From Myrica gale (Eukaryota > Streptophyta > Magnoliopsida > Fagales > Myricaceae), in the NCBI GenBank assembly GCA_963930655.1, contig OZ005604.1, forward strand, positions 3,420,001 to 3,484,000: a stretch of DNA of 64,000 bases. Direction: 5' to 3'. Within the stretch, counting starts at the first letter, position 1. Each line of letters opens with the position of its first letter. The notes below the pieces were generated by a model. The model was not told where the DNA came from. It ran no database searches and saw nothing but the letters and a program-made list of their open reading frames with translations. A program made the position numbers and the translations under genes. Below are positions 23,211-36,122 of this stretch, piece after piece.

Positions 23211-26200
23211 TATCAAAATGTAGATTCTTTTCGTACTTAATAAGATTCATTTAAGAAAGGTTCCTGTGAGGAGTTGGAGAAAGAAAATTGTGAAATAGTC
23301 ACTAATACATTCAACTAATTGCCACTTGGGTTGCAGAGGTACAAAAGAAAACTCTGCTCACTTGGGGGCTCTTATGAATCAAACGAGAACAGATCCCTCA
23401 AGCTCTTGCTTCTTCCTCTCTCTTTTTTGAACTCTTACTTCTTGATCACTTGGTGTTTCCCCCTATTTAAGATCATTGGTCTGCACCTTCCGTACTATAT
23501 GTATACCACATGACTTCAGAGATCACCCTTAAAGCTAATCATGCAGAAAAGAGAAGAATATTATAAATCCTCTTAGACAAGAGAAAGAGTTTAAATTAAC
23601 TCCCTCAATTAATTGATGACAACTTTTAACAAAAATTCCTTTATCCCTACCTTATTCATCCAATTCTTCCCTAGTTCTATGCATGCAATGATCTATTCTG
23701 TTTAGGTTTTTTCCTTTCTAGGAAAAAGAACTTACAGAGACAGAAAAGTTCATGCAAATGATAAAAAGGTCAAATTTTGGATATATGGTGATTTAGAGGA
23801 TAGATGCATGGTCTTGGGCTTGCAAATGGTAGCTTAAAGGGTGAATGCATGGAACTTGGTAAGCTCCTTTAAAGGAAAGTACTGGGCAGGGTTTGGAGGT
23901 GCATTGAATTATGAAAATAAGTTGGCAAGGCGCTGTATAGGTATGGAGGTACGGTCCTATAACCAGGTATGGCTAGAAATTAAAATCGCGCGGCAACTGA
24001 GCAAGTGGGGGTAGGAGAAATGGGAATCCATGACTAGGAGCATTGGATCTCTTATTGAAGCCTTAGGCCACCTTTCCCCACTAATTTCCTTAGGGTCTGT
24101 ATCTTGGACACTAGGTAATGTAAGGAGACAAGGTAGCCAAAAACACCCCAAAACGTATGTTTCTTTCAACTTTGAAGGAGGATGCATAATGATTAGAAAA
24201 AAAGGAGGATGCAAAATATATATTAATTAAGAAATTATTTCTCCAGAAACTCCTTTTTCTAGCAAAAGAATATTTTCACACTAGGCGTTATAAAACCTAC
24301 TCTCTCTCTCTTGTATTTTTTTTCGATTTTTTTTACAGAGACGTTTCAGTTTCCATTTCCAGTAGTATAGGATCAACTTGAATTAGTAAAATAATATCCA
24401 TCGGATTCAATGCTGGACCTTAGTCATTGTCCTCTTGTGACAACAAGGCAAACGGCTGCCAACTCCATCTCTTGCTAATCTCGATGTCAGATACAATCAT
24501 GCCAGTTCATTCATAAAGTCTTAATTAATCAAGTTGCGGTTAACAGCACCAAGATTACGATTTTCGATGGATAACCCGAAATCTTCTGCAAAGAGATTAC
24601 ACGATCGAAATTTTCTTGCCCACTTATTTAAGTGGATTCCATTTGATCTTCAAAGTGACCTTGATCATGATCATGTTTTGAACCATAGTGCACCAAGTAT
24701 ACTTTATAAAGTAAAAATTTTAAAAAAGATCCAATAGTAACGATTTGCGATTATAAGAAGAAAGAAGAGGATTATCCACGGGTAAAAGTGAGTGAGCTGA
24801 GGAAACAAATTAAAAGAATGCATGCATATGGTCTTATAATAATTATATGCCACAAGCTGCTTAATTAGTTGCATCTTATAAGGCATAAACTCTAATAAAT
24901 ATATTACAAGAATAATAATAATAGTTAAGAAAGAAGAACTGTGCTAGTTGCCAAGTAAGGACAAAAATATTTCAAGTTAGGTTCATTCACTGGGGGCATT
25001 CTTTGATTCTTTGCAGATTTCAAGGGGTACGAGAACCCACAAGCATCCAAAATAAAGGTTCTTCTCCCACGTTGTTCTTTCTGCACATTGTTTTCTTTTA
25101 AGCTGATTGGGGTAGTTTATTCAAATCTTTATCCACCATGCATGGCAGGACATCATCATATGATTATTAAAATATACAAGTTGAGGAGATAAAGATAAAG
25201 AAAAGAAAAAGAATTAAGTCATGAGGGCAAATTGTCTTCATGGGTTTGGTTGAACTACTTTTAAGATATTTAAGAAGCCCAGATACACTGTAGTGCTTTT
25301 GTCTTTGATGACTTTGGTTGTTCTCTGGTCTTTGGAAAATATGTATTAGATAACCGTCCATCTATGAATGGTCTGAATCCAACACAGTGAGCTATATAGT
25401 TTATTAGGGTTATTTGTTAAACTAATGGAGATATTAGATACCACTTGACCAGTTCATCTATGGACAGCCAAAGAATACAAAGTTGCTGCCTTGTTTTATT
25501 CAAGTTGAGGCACTTTTTCTATCTATGGTGTTGGAATATACATTGAATGGGGATGTTTCTCTGCACGTATCTTCTTTATTTTACCAGTTTTTCTGTACCA
25601 GCTTGTCAAACTAATCCAAAAAATTCGGCCGAGAGATTAGTATGTTTCTCAAAAATAAACTAGATTCTAGTCCTGATCAGGGACAGGCTTAATGGGTAGC
25701 TAGGCTACTGAGGCGTCTCGAAGCCTCTGAAAAAATAAGACTGTCTTAAAATATCTCAGACTAATTACCATAGGGATTTATTTATTAATTTTAGTATCTC
25801 AGGCATCTATTTTTCACGAGCCAATACCATACGGACGTAATATGGTGCAATTAAGCCTTTGATGTGTTATTACAAGTAAGATTAAATGACGTAGTTATAT
25901 TATCTATCTATCACAAATAACATATTAACATGACTTGAATAAAATATATCGATTAATAATATTTATACATCTCAAAGAGTGAGATGAATGGTATTTAAAA
26001 CACCACGTTACTAGTACTTGATCTAATAAAATTTGACTATCAAAATTGTGTCACATAATTCATTTTTTGCTCATCTCGATAGTATGATTTAAATATAGAG
26101 TGCACATTAATAAATTTTGATAATTCGAGAGCTCAGTGTAACGAAATCAGTTTCTTGGATCCTAAAATGACATTAGCACCGGGGCATAAAGTGAAGTTTC

Positions 26201-27255
26201 ACTTAAATAAAATGTTTTGATAATTGCTTGCTTACAAAAAAAAAATAGAAAATTGATAATTCATGTTTTAAATAAAAAGTTTCCAATAATGAAATATTAT
26301 GAATTGTAAGAGGTTTTTTTTGTCGGTTAGTCTTCACGTAAACTCTCAATTTATTTCCCTGCAATGAACTTGGCCAAAATATCCACGGATCCAGTTAAAA
26401 AGTTTGGCTAATCTAATTGGATGACTCGGACTTCTTCTTCTTCTTTTTTTTCATGTCAGTCTCTATTATAGAATGTAAGGGTGTGCACCGAAATTTTCAG
26501 ATTTTGAAGGCCCATATCAGAATTCGAATCCGAAAATTTTGGATCCAAAATACCCATACATCCGACTCAGTCGGTAGATTCGGATTCGGACCGGATATCG
26601 GATCGGATTCGGAGTTGGGCCAAGACTGATTTAGACCTCTATAATAGATTTTTTTTAAATTGACCTAAGAATGAAACCTAATGCATATTAAACTACGATC
26701 ACCCGTATTAGCTCAGACTCCATTGACAAAGTGTTGCTGACACCTACTATGGTCATATTAAACTCCAACAAATTTCTATAGGGAACAGTAGAACTCTTAA
26801 AATTAGGTTAATTAATCTTATACAAAGTCATGAATCATTTCAAGACTGATATAATTATCTTCTGAAGTCATTACACCTAACACTCATGAGAGTCATCAGA
26901 CAATTATCTGTTTTTCAAGAATGTACAGCCTTAGGAAATATGGGAGAAAAAAAAATAGGGAGGTAAAAAGTCGAACAACACGAGGAGGAGAGAGAAACAT
27001 CCACCTTCCATTTTTCCACTCTTTTCTCCTTTTTTTTGTCCTTTCTTTCAGAGTTATGGAAATGGATTGGTATCGTTACCTCCAGACGTCACAAAATTTG
27101 CTCTGAGGGAATTATGCTCGTTTCATTTTTTTTTTCTTTCTTCTTTTAATATGCACATGTTCGATGCTTTATTTGAGTGAATATTACAACTAATTTAAGT
27201 GAAAATTGATACAAATGACTGCAGGCATAGAATTTCTTCTCGTTACCAAAATAAT

Positions 27256-27296
<41 letters not shown>

Positions 27297-28236
27297 TTTA
27301 ATATGCAGATGAGTGGGCCTCGTTGTCGTCTATCCGCGGAAAGATTGCAGGCATTTTTCGCAACAAGCGAGTCAGAGTTCTTATCCAAAGAAGGACAAAT
27401 TGAGATGCTTGTGTGATCTTTGACAAGTAAACGGTGAAGATTCATTGGGTCGGCACTCGATTCCGACCTAAAATACTTGGAACCATATGTCTTCGTACAT
27501 GAACGGCGGAGCAGCCCTCTAGAACATTGACGGAGACCAAGACCAAAATAAGCTACTTAACCTCCACCTTCCTTCCGCGGGATTAGGATTGTCGGTTCGT
27601 TCCGCGTATTCGACCTAGTTGATAATTGATGTCCTGTTGTGCCTCGAACAGTCAACTATACGAGTGATATGTCAATTACAATTTTCTTGTCAGAGTGCGT
27701 GGACAGCACAGTAGCCTTGTGTAGTTTCTATCTCTGGTTCTGTGGAAGAAAATTTGGAAAGAAACACAAACCAAACAACATAATGATGCATGCACAATAC
27801 TAACACGCGGTGGACGTGCGTTTGTGCTGGGTTTTTTTTTATAAAACATGGCCACATGGGGAAATAGGTAATAGCACCATGTACATGCACCTGGCTCAAT
27901 ATCTTCGAAACACAAATTTTCACATAAATAAACACCAAGATTCAGAAGGAAGAATAAAGGTCATAACAGGCCCATCAAAACGAAAGGGGAAACGAAACAA
28001 AAACATTAAAGCAGTATTATCTACACATTAAAGCAGTTAAAGAGAGGGGAATGTTCGATAGGGCATATATATACAGGACAAAAAGAGACTGAAAAAAAAT
28101 TAGTGCAGCAGTAAGATTTAGATAGAAAGATGTGTTCCATGTTTTAGTTCCTCCTTGGCTTCCAACTATACACACTTACACAGCAAAATTATTAAGAATT
28201 ACAAAGGCAGAGTGGACGCTGATACAAGGCACTTCC
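23211..28236. other. Gene-poor intergenic DNA with a hAT fragment and microsatellites
   Basis: Nothing in this 5-kb stretch is supported as a gene. A short block at about 26475-26640 (TGTAAGGGTGTGCACCGAAA, then GATTCGGATTCGGACCGG) looks like a hAT terminus with its Cgg-rich subterminal repeats, but no partner end was found. ATA/TAT trinucleotide runs at about 27250-27297 form a near-perfect palindrome. The rightmost 150 bases should be the 3' untranslated region of the clamp-domain gene. Confidence 0.4.
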
Positions 28237-31200
28237 TCAATCATACAGCCCTTCCTGCTCCCATACATCTACCAGAAACTCTATCATTTCCTATGAAGCA
28301 CAATTCATACACACAAATTGATAATTGATTAATTAGCATATATTCCAACAAAATAAATCAAGATCACAAAATTACAAAGCACGCTTACAGATAGAGGAAT
28401 GGGCTGGGGAAAAGGCTGTTTGGCCCCAAGCAAACTTTCATAGGTCGGATTCCAACTGCAAAGACATCATAAGTCAAACCACCATAAATGATCACTACTA
28501 TGGCTCCCAGAATGGGAAGAAAAAAGGCAATATCATTTGATATATATGCTTCTTCTGTTGTCCATATGATTCTCCCTTCTTAATCAAATTACCAAAACGC
28601 TAATTCTATTAACTTGTTGGATGGCTGCCACAGAATTTCAACCAATGAAATCTCATAAAAGGCACAGGTAACACACCCTAATCTGGGATTCCTACGTTGT
28701 TGAGTTTGAACCCTGGGCCTGCTACTTCCAGTCCATTGAAGCCTAGTTTGGTTCCAAAGAAGCAGACCTGCAATCAACATATGCACATGTTAGCAGTTTC
28801 TCATAAACCAGACAGCTCCAAACCAGGCGTCAATGATGTACCAGCCCTGAGCCCACAATAATGAACATAACTCAGCAAACGTCACAGCATTCTCCAGATC
28901 GCAGCATTTATGACCAACCATATTTTTTCAGTACATAAGTGTAAAATAAGGAACTAACAGAAGAAAACTTGCCATTATTTACAAAGTCAGAATTGCTGTT
29001 AATGCTCCCAATGGCAACACCACTATTGAGGATCTGGTTTGATGTGCTGATAGATGAGATGCTTCTTTGAGACTGAACGGTGCTGTTGTCCAAATCACAT
29101 GTGCTGGTACTCCAAAAATCGTCTGACATGGTAGCTTTTTTCACCATGCGCCCTTGAATTTTCAGTCCCTTTGATGGCTCGTCCACAGCAATGATTGGAG
29201 TGGGTTTCGTGCAACATCCAAAACAACCACTGTTCCGTTACAAACCAAGTTAAACTACATATACAATAAAAAGCAGCAAGCAATAGAGTACAGCGTTAAG
29301 GTCAGGTCATCAACATTTTTTCCCCTTTTGTTTCCCAATTAGGAAAGAGTATCTTAGTTCAATAGTTGCAAAGTTCGGTGACCAGTTCACAAAGGACCAT
29401 AAAACTTAAACAACGATTATCAAGGAAACTACACAAAAAGCACGTCCTGGTGCAGTTCCTCAACCAATTTTCCCAGATAGAAATTGATACGAGTAGACAG
29501 TAGTGTGAGACGTAAATGAATAGCTAGACATTTTTCATCTAGAGTTGGGGAACCAAATTGTCATAATATTTAGGAGCCGACCCTATAGATATGCATGCAC
29601 AATTTAGTTTCATCTAGAGTTTCTATGAGTACATTCATTGTCTTTTTGTTCTGACTCCCGTAGTCTGTTGAAGATGATGAATTCCTAACCTAGCCTTCAT
29701 TTGTTTCCATGTCTGAATGGTGACCTAATGTATCCTCAAGTGTCAAGTTAAGTTTTCATATCCCACTGAAACCTTAGGCAGAGGAATAAAGCACAAAGGA
29801 ATATCTAAGAACAGAAAGCAGACAGATAACTAGTAAGACAGGGTGAAGTAGACAAAGTCAGGCCGCTTCAGCAATTGGCAAAGAGGTCAGATTTGGAAAA
29901 CTTTGAGTGAGAAAATATACTAGACTATTTTCTCACAAACAAAAAGGGAAAACACCAACAGAGGATGCAAAGAATAGACGGACTGACACAAGGATAAATA
30001 TAGGCAATCCTGATGTGTCTTCCCGTTTTCAAAGAATGTGCAACAGGGCTTCTTACAGTAGCTGGAATTAGGTTTACCATTTAGGACATGAATGCTAAGG
30101 TTGTAGTTTGTGGTTACAGATTGGTTCTTGTATTGGAGATAAACGCTTTCAATTCTCCTTCTGCAATCCCACCACCCCAGAATGACACTTCCTTATTTGT
30201 GTGTAAGTTACAACATCACTCTTTTCAACCCATTGTCACCAGTTGATCTATTCAAGGTCTGTCAGAGTAGGAATAGCAATTTCCAGACAATACATGTCTG
30301 TTTCCATTACCAACACCCCATCTTGTGTCTATAAAAACCACTTGACAAAAGAAATGAACTCTACATACATATATATACAGATGGCCGTGAGTCAGATTCG
30401 AGTTAACTCAAGTCTACCTCTCTCTTAATGATACACTACTCAATAGCTATCAAGGGATTACTATTGTACCAATTACACCATTAGCAACTAACAGTCATGC
30501 CAAACTTCATATTTCTGATGATCATCTAGTATCCAGCAGTATACACTTTTTTAGTGTGTGTGTGTACTCCAAAAAAAAAAAGACATACGCAAAAGCTGAA
30601 ATTGAACATAAATTGTGAAATATTTCTTAAGCTCCAACAGTTTTGATATTGCAAGCATGGAGGGAATGGGGCAATCTAATCCAATGCTAAGTTCGTCAAC
30701 ATGTTCATCCATAGAAGAGTTATTTAGTATAAACATGACAAAGAATTGCACCAGTTGTCACTTGAATTCAATTCCATAAAGGCATACGTCCATTTAGTAC
30801 ACGAACTGAAACATTTTATTTCCCCTCTGGCTTAAATTTTGAATACTCCCCTGGAGAGTTAAAAAGAATTCCGATTACTATCAGTGGTCCTATTGTCTGA
30901 CGTACAACGTTTTGACTAGAAAAACGTACTACGGGAACGAACAAGTCAACGAACATTCCAAAAAGAAAAGAAAAGATAAAAGCAATTTATTAATAACAGT
31001 AACAGAACAAGCCGAAGTACTTTCCTTGCAGGTGGAAATAAAAATCACGGCAATTAATTCAATCCATAAAGCAAGAAATTACATCTGAAAACCAAATCCA
31101 CTTCAACTGAATATTGAGAATCAGGCTTAGAAAAAAGATATTGAGAATTAGAATTTGGAGCTCGAAATCGAGGACTTACCCCATGCAAGCGAGGAAGTGA

Positions 31201-31247
31201 CGAATCCAAGCAGCGATCGAGTGACTTGGCGTCACCATACTCGCCAT
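28237..31247 (-). CDS. Gag1-like clamp domain protein (DUF4050 family)
   Basis: Five minus-strand exons give 178 aa: 31247-31180, 29229-28973, 28767-28677, 28455-28389 and 28290-28237. Phases agree at every junction. The protein starts MASMVTPSHSIAAWIRHFLA, then CMGGCFGCCTKPTPIIAVDE. Next come an acidic/serine stretch (SDDFWSTSTCDLDNS, QSQRSISSISTSNQ), LLLWNQTRLQWTGS, WNPTYESLLGAKQPFPQPIP and the end EMIEFLVDVWEQEGLYD. The last 60 residues are the clamp domain known as DUF4050 or Gag1-like. Plant members are small, conserved and of unsettled function. The cysteine-rich start suggests acylation or metal binding, which is inference. Intron 2 uses a GC donor. Intron 1 is about 1950 bp. The gene looks intact. 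Confidence 0.9.
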
Positions 31248-33092
31248 AAAATAAAAAGAAAAAAATTCAACAGCTTTACATGGACTCTCAGTAGAACACC
31301 GGCTGGGAAACCCAATCCCGAAAAGAAAAGGGGCTCGGCGATTTCTAGGGTTTTTGAAATGGTAGTAACAAAAAAATCGTGAAGATTCCTCTGTTTTTGG
31401 TCTGCACTAATGAATCAGAACGCTGAAATCCCGGAAATTCTTGAGCTTCGTTTGATTTTCACTTCGACGGGCTTCCGATGCTACTGCCGTTCCAGCCACT
31501 AGCTCCACTTCCCAGTCCACTTGATTTGTTGCATTTCCTTACGATGGACTGAGTGAACTAATGAATTCTCTCACGTTTTTAAGGTAAAGTTTCTTTCAAT
31601 ATCCTTAAAATCATAAACTGGTATTTTAGAAAATAAAATGATTATTTTAACAGATAAATATAAAGTTGGTGCATCCTAATTTTGCTGAAAATTATAAACT
31701 TATTCTAATTTTTATACAAATAATATGGACAAACTTTATATTTATATATTTTTATAAATAAAAAAGTGGAAATTAGAGTGAAAATGGGAGCAGTTTTTCT
31801 TATGTATATGGTAGTGGAAAACAGTATTATGCTCGAAATATTGGGCATCTAATATTTCGAGTATATTATTAAAAATTATAAATTAATAATCTTTTTTACA
31901 TCAAATAATTTTTTATTATTATAATATTTACTCAAATCTTCTTCCTCTTCACTTTTCATCAACTTCTACAAAATATCTTTATTTTTTTACCAACTCTAAT
32001 ATCCCAACATTTCTATTACCCAAAATTTTTACAAACAAATACCACCTTAATAAAGCTAAATTCTAGAAAGAGTTGGGTCAATTTAAAGATGTGGAAAGGG
32101 GAAGACATTGAGAAAAGTAATGTTGAATTAATGGATAAAGCTCTTCCTTAAGTCACATCAGCCCCACTAAAACAAGCATGTTTCCTCCTTTCAATGGAAT
32201 ACCATCAATAATTATTGACTTTTACCCCCCAAAAAAAACAAAGTCCATCAATAATGGACCATAAAGACTTAGCGAGCTTAGTTAACTTTGTGGCAGTTGC
32301 CTTTTAGGGCATAGTAAACTTTGTGGTGTTATAATGTTTTATGTAGAAAAGATTATCAATTACCCTTTTTTTGGAAGAAAAATGCACTTTACATCTCTCC
32401 TTAACTATCTCGCTTTTTATAACTTAGTACAAAAAAATTATCAAATTTTAGGCATGCCTCAATCTTAATGGTTAAATGGTAATATAAGTTTAAATGTAAA
32501 CTTAATAGTAATTTGAGATATAAAATATGTCGAGTTTTGTGATTTGGAGTGCAAATTATTGCAAAATAACTATAGAATGTTGAGAGAATAGTTTTCCTTT
32601 TGAGAAAATGTGTATTAGTCTTTGGTGTGAGCAAAAAATATGAACCATTCATAGCTTGGTATTGTAACGAACGGAGAAACTTCACAGAAACTTCATTGAA
32701 GTAGAAGGATGAAGAATTGATGGCTCAAATTGGACATTCCGCAGTGGGAAGTATTCATATGGTCAGGCCTAGAGAGAGTTGCCCTCTCCCCTCCTTTTTG
32801 ACCACAAAAAGAAAAAAAAAACTAATGAAAATTTGAGTTTGCAAGGTCCTTTAAAGAGAGGATATCCTGCCTTGCCTCAATACGATATCAAGTTATAGGA
32901 ACTTGAGTACTAAATTAACCTTCAAGGAGTACCAAGAACGGCAACAATGAAAAGCTTTCCCCAAATCTTTTGTTACTTTTCATTAAGTTATTTCCCACCA
33001 ATCAAATAACATATGTTATCTCTAGTCTCCACTCCCAGGCAAGCAAGTTTATTTACTTCCTTATCACTCTTTCCAATTGAACAAGTTGATAT
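31248..33092. other. Upstream region of the clamp-domain gene, then AT-rich intergenic DNA
   Basis: The first few hundred bases are likely promoter and leader of the minus-strand gene. A diverged copy of the MITE-like family with CTTCACTTTT and CCAACTCTAATATCC lies at about 31850-32045. No coding region is supported. Confidence 0.4.
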
Positions 33093-33550
33093 AGAGTGGA
33101 TGATGTTCAGGGGTCGTCCATACCGATGACCTATCTTGACCTTCCTCTTGGTGCCAAGTTTAAGTGTGTAACTATTTGGGATGACATTGTTAAAAGATTT
33201 GAAAGAAGGTTGGCGGGTTGGAAGCGCAATTATCTTTCAAAAGGAGGAAAGGTTAACGCTGATTAGATTCACTCTTGCTAGCCTTCCTATTTATTTTTTG
33301 TCACTTTTGCAAATCCGAGGTTATTCCTATTGGCAGAGTGGATGATATTCAGGGGCCGTCCATACCGATGACCTATCTTGGCCTTCCTCTTGGTGCCAAG
33401 TTTAAGTGTGTAACTATTTGGGATGACATTGTTAAAAGATTTGAAAGAAGGTTGGCGGGTTGGAAGCGCAATTATCTTTCAAAAGGAGGAAAGGTTAACG
33501 CTGATTAGATCCACTCTTGCTAGCCTTCCTACGTATTTTTTGTCACTTTT
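33093..33550 (+). repeat. 242-bp tandem duplication within the LINE
   Basis: AGAGTGGATGAT at 33093 and again at 33335 begin two copies that run through GTTAACGCTGATTAGAT and TTTTTTGTCACTTTT. The second copy ends near 33550. Copies differ at only a few bases. Confidence 0.85.
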
Positions 33551-34850
33551 TCCTATATCATTATCAGTGGCTAAAAGGTTGGAGAAGCTTCAATGAGATT
33601 TTTTGAGGAGAAGTGGTGGTGACGAGCACAGGTTTTACCTTGTTAGATGGGCTACAGTTTGTTTCCCTATTAGTGTTGAAGGATTGGGGCTAAGAAGGCT
33701 ACCCTTATTCAATAGAGCTCTTCTTGGAAAATGGCTTTGGTGATTTAATTTCGAAAGAGACGGTTTGTGAAAAAATGTTATTACCGAGAAGTACAGGTGT
33801 GAGGAGGGTTGTTGGAGTACTTTGGTGGCTCAGGGTTCTTATGTGGTGAGTTTGTGGAAATATATTAGCAAAGGGTGGAACTTTTTTAGAAATCACATTA
33901 GGTTCGTGGTCGAGAGCGGTTCCAGAATTCGGTCATGGCATGACAAGTAGTGTGGGGAAAGACCGTTGAGTGTGGAGTTTCCTCTTTTATATTCTCTTGC
34001 TAGGTGTAAAGATGCTTGGCTGGCTGATTGCTTGGAGATGAGATCCGGATGGTAGTGTGGGATGTTCACTTTGAACGAATGCTTAATGATTGAGAGATGA
34101 AGGTTCTTTTGGAGTTTTATTCTTTACTCTATCCGTGGTGTAAGAGGAGAGGGAGGGATGGAGGATAAAATGCTTTGGATGGGTTCTAAGAGCGGTGTTT
34201 TTTCAGTGAAAACGATGTATGCTCTGCTTAGGGAGGGCACTAATGAGGACTTTCCTTGGGCCAATGTTGGAGGAGCTAAGTTTCCCTCAAAGTTGTTTTC
34301 TTTGTTTAGGAGGCCATTCACGAGAATATCTTAACCATTGACAACTTAATGAGGAGGAGAGTTTGCGCGACTGAGTGGTGTTATTTGTGTAAGAGCGGTA
34401 GAGAAACGGTTGATCACATCCTTATTCATTGCTCAATGACGAGAGGTTTATGGAGGTAGGTTTATGGGGCATGTATTGAGCATTCTTAACTATGATTGGA
34501 TTATGCCTAGAAATGTAGTGGATGTTTTGCTTTGTTGGCGAAGGAAGTTTGAGGATCCGATTGCGTTAGCCATTTGGAAGATGATTTCTGCTTGCATTTG
34601 GTGGAGTTTGTGAAGGGAGAGGAATGAAAGATGTTTTGATGACAGGACTGTGTCTTTGTCTAGTTTAGAGGGATCCATGTTGCATTCTCTTTTTCTGTGG
34701 GCTAATTCGGTTTTAGGTTACCCTTTTGTGGGTTTGCTGGATTTTTTGAGTTTTCTAGCTTGTATGCTTTAGGTGTTGTCAGTATAGTCTCTTGTACTGT
34801 CAACTTCCTTTTTCTTTAATAAAGATTGACTTACTTATAAAAAAATAAAA
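33093..34850 (+). mobile_element. LINE (L1-type) retrotransposon, 5' truncated and decayed
   Basis: Translation in several frames gives the C-terminal part of a plant L1 reverse transcriptase: [29 protein letters not shown], then EGLGLRRLPLFNRALLGKW. The zinc-binding RVT region follows with SGVFSVKTMYALL, FPWANV and SGRETVDHILIHC-like sequence. The element ends in an A-rich tail at about 34838-34850 after TTTAATAAAGATTGACTTAC. A 242-bp unit is tandemly repeated at the left (33093 and 33335). The endonuclease and most of the reverse transcriptase are absent. Stops and frame changes are frequent. No clear target duplication was seen. Confidence 0.85.
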
Positions 34851-34983
34851 GGCAGGTCAAAAGATGACAAAATGAACTAGCAGCATAGAAACAAAAATTC
34901 AACAAGACAAAACCAGTCTGATTAATTCTCTATCAAACTTCGCGCCAGTCCCATTTCATTCTCACCCTTCCGAAAGGAGGATG

Positions 34984-36122
34984 CTAATTGACCTTTTTAA
35001 ATAGGATGGATGCAAGGCCTGCACTCCACCCAAACATTATTGAAGGCTCCTGCTTTTTGGGTATGAGGGAAGCCAAACCAGTCCGTAAGCTGTGACCAGG
35101 CAAAATCTCCAGTTTGGTACTTGTGTCTGAAGACCTGAAAATTAAAAGGAACGGGTATATTACTCAACATTCCATTGCGGTTCCATGAAAATCAATATCC
35201 TGGTTGTGCATTATATGCTCAGTGCAGTAGATGATCAGACACTATTCAAAAGAGATGGGTAAGTCTTCAACAACAACCAAATGATGAAAGAATGTTCCAA
35301 CTACTCGTGAGCATGGATATACATGCCTTGCTCAAGAATAAGTGGCAAATAATCAAATTTATGCACTCAGATCAGGTTATAAATTTATAAGAAGCTCACG
35401 AGGAATTCTCAACCTCTTCAGTGAAAAGTGAAAGAAGAACCAAAACACATGCACACAAGGAAATAAGGCCTCATTTTCCAGAACGGTTCTAATATTGTCA
35501 AGGATAGATCATCATGTCCTTGATATTTTATATATGCACTAAAGAATCAAAGTAGCTAAAGGCCACTGAAGTCACCACAAGAGATGACTTTCCACGGAAT
35601 TTAAGCTTCCAGAAAAGAGCAGAAAAATTGCTGCTGTTACTCAATCCTGTATCAGCATGGGCTTGAAAATGTGTTAGCAATATGATCAATTAAACTTCCT
35701 AAAGTTAGCCTGATCCAGCTTCCTTCATTGTAAAGGGAAGTTAACTTATATTTTGTAAAATAGCCTTGTAATCATAACCAATCATGTGAAAATACATACA
35801 TATGAATTTTATATATATCGCCTCAACACATCCATTGTTCAACAATGTCAAAGACTGAACCAATCAGCTTACTCTGAATGCATCAAGTAATAATTCAACA
35901 AAAAGGAAAGAAAAAGAAAAAAAGATAGAAAGAATAAACTACTGTAGAAAGAATGCATGAATAACTGGAGAAAAAATAAGAAGGGAATGAATGGGAAAAG
36001 GCATACGTAGGAGGAGATGGGCCTTCATATGCAAATGTTGTCATTCCTTGTCGTTGCTTGTGCTTCGGATTAGATGTGCATATCACATAAACACGACCAC
36101 GGCGTTTAACAGTCTTACAAAA
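34984..36122 (-). CDS. Ribosomal protein bL36-type (organellar large subunit), N-terminal exon not found
   Basis: Two minus-strand exons are clear. Exon 36122-36007 encodes [19 protein letters not shown] and [15 protein letters not shown]. Exon 35134-34984 encodes [33 protein letters not shown] and the end KKVN. The intron is GT-AG and phases match, giving 88 residues. bL36 is a small zinc-ribbon protein of the bacterial-type large ribosomal subunit; plant nuclear copies carry a C-terminal extension like this one. The zinc ligands C14, C27 and H33 (bacterial numbering) are present. The usual start MKVRSSVKKMCE, which holds the first cysteine, should be in an upstream exon. I could not find it between 36123 and 37090, where a possible leader with donor CCGG|GTATGT lies near 37060. 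Either that exon has diverged or the gene is broken. Confidence 0.8.

Noticed and set aside
26417-26640. Complete hAT element
   Set aside because: Only one terminus with CGG-rich subterminal sequence is visible; no opposite end or target duplication.
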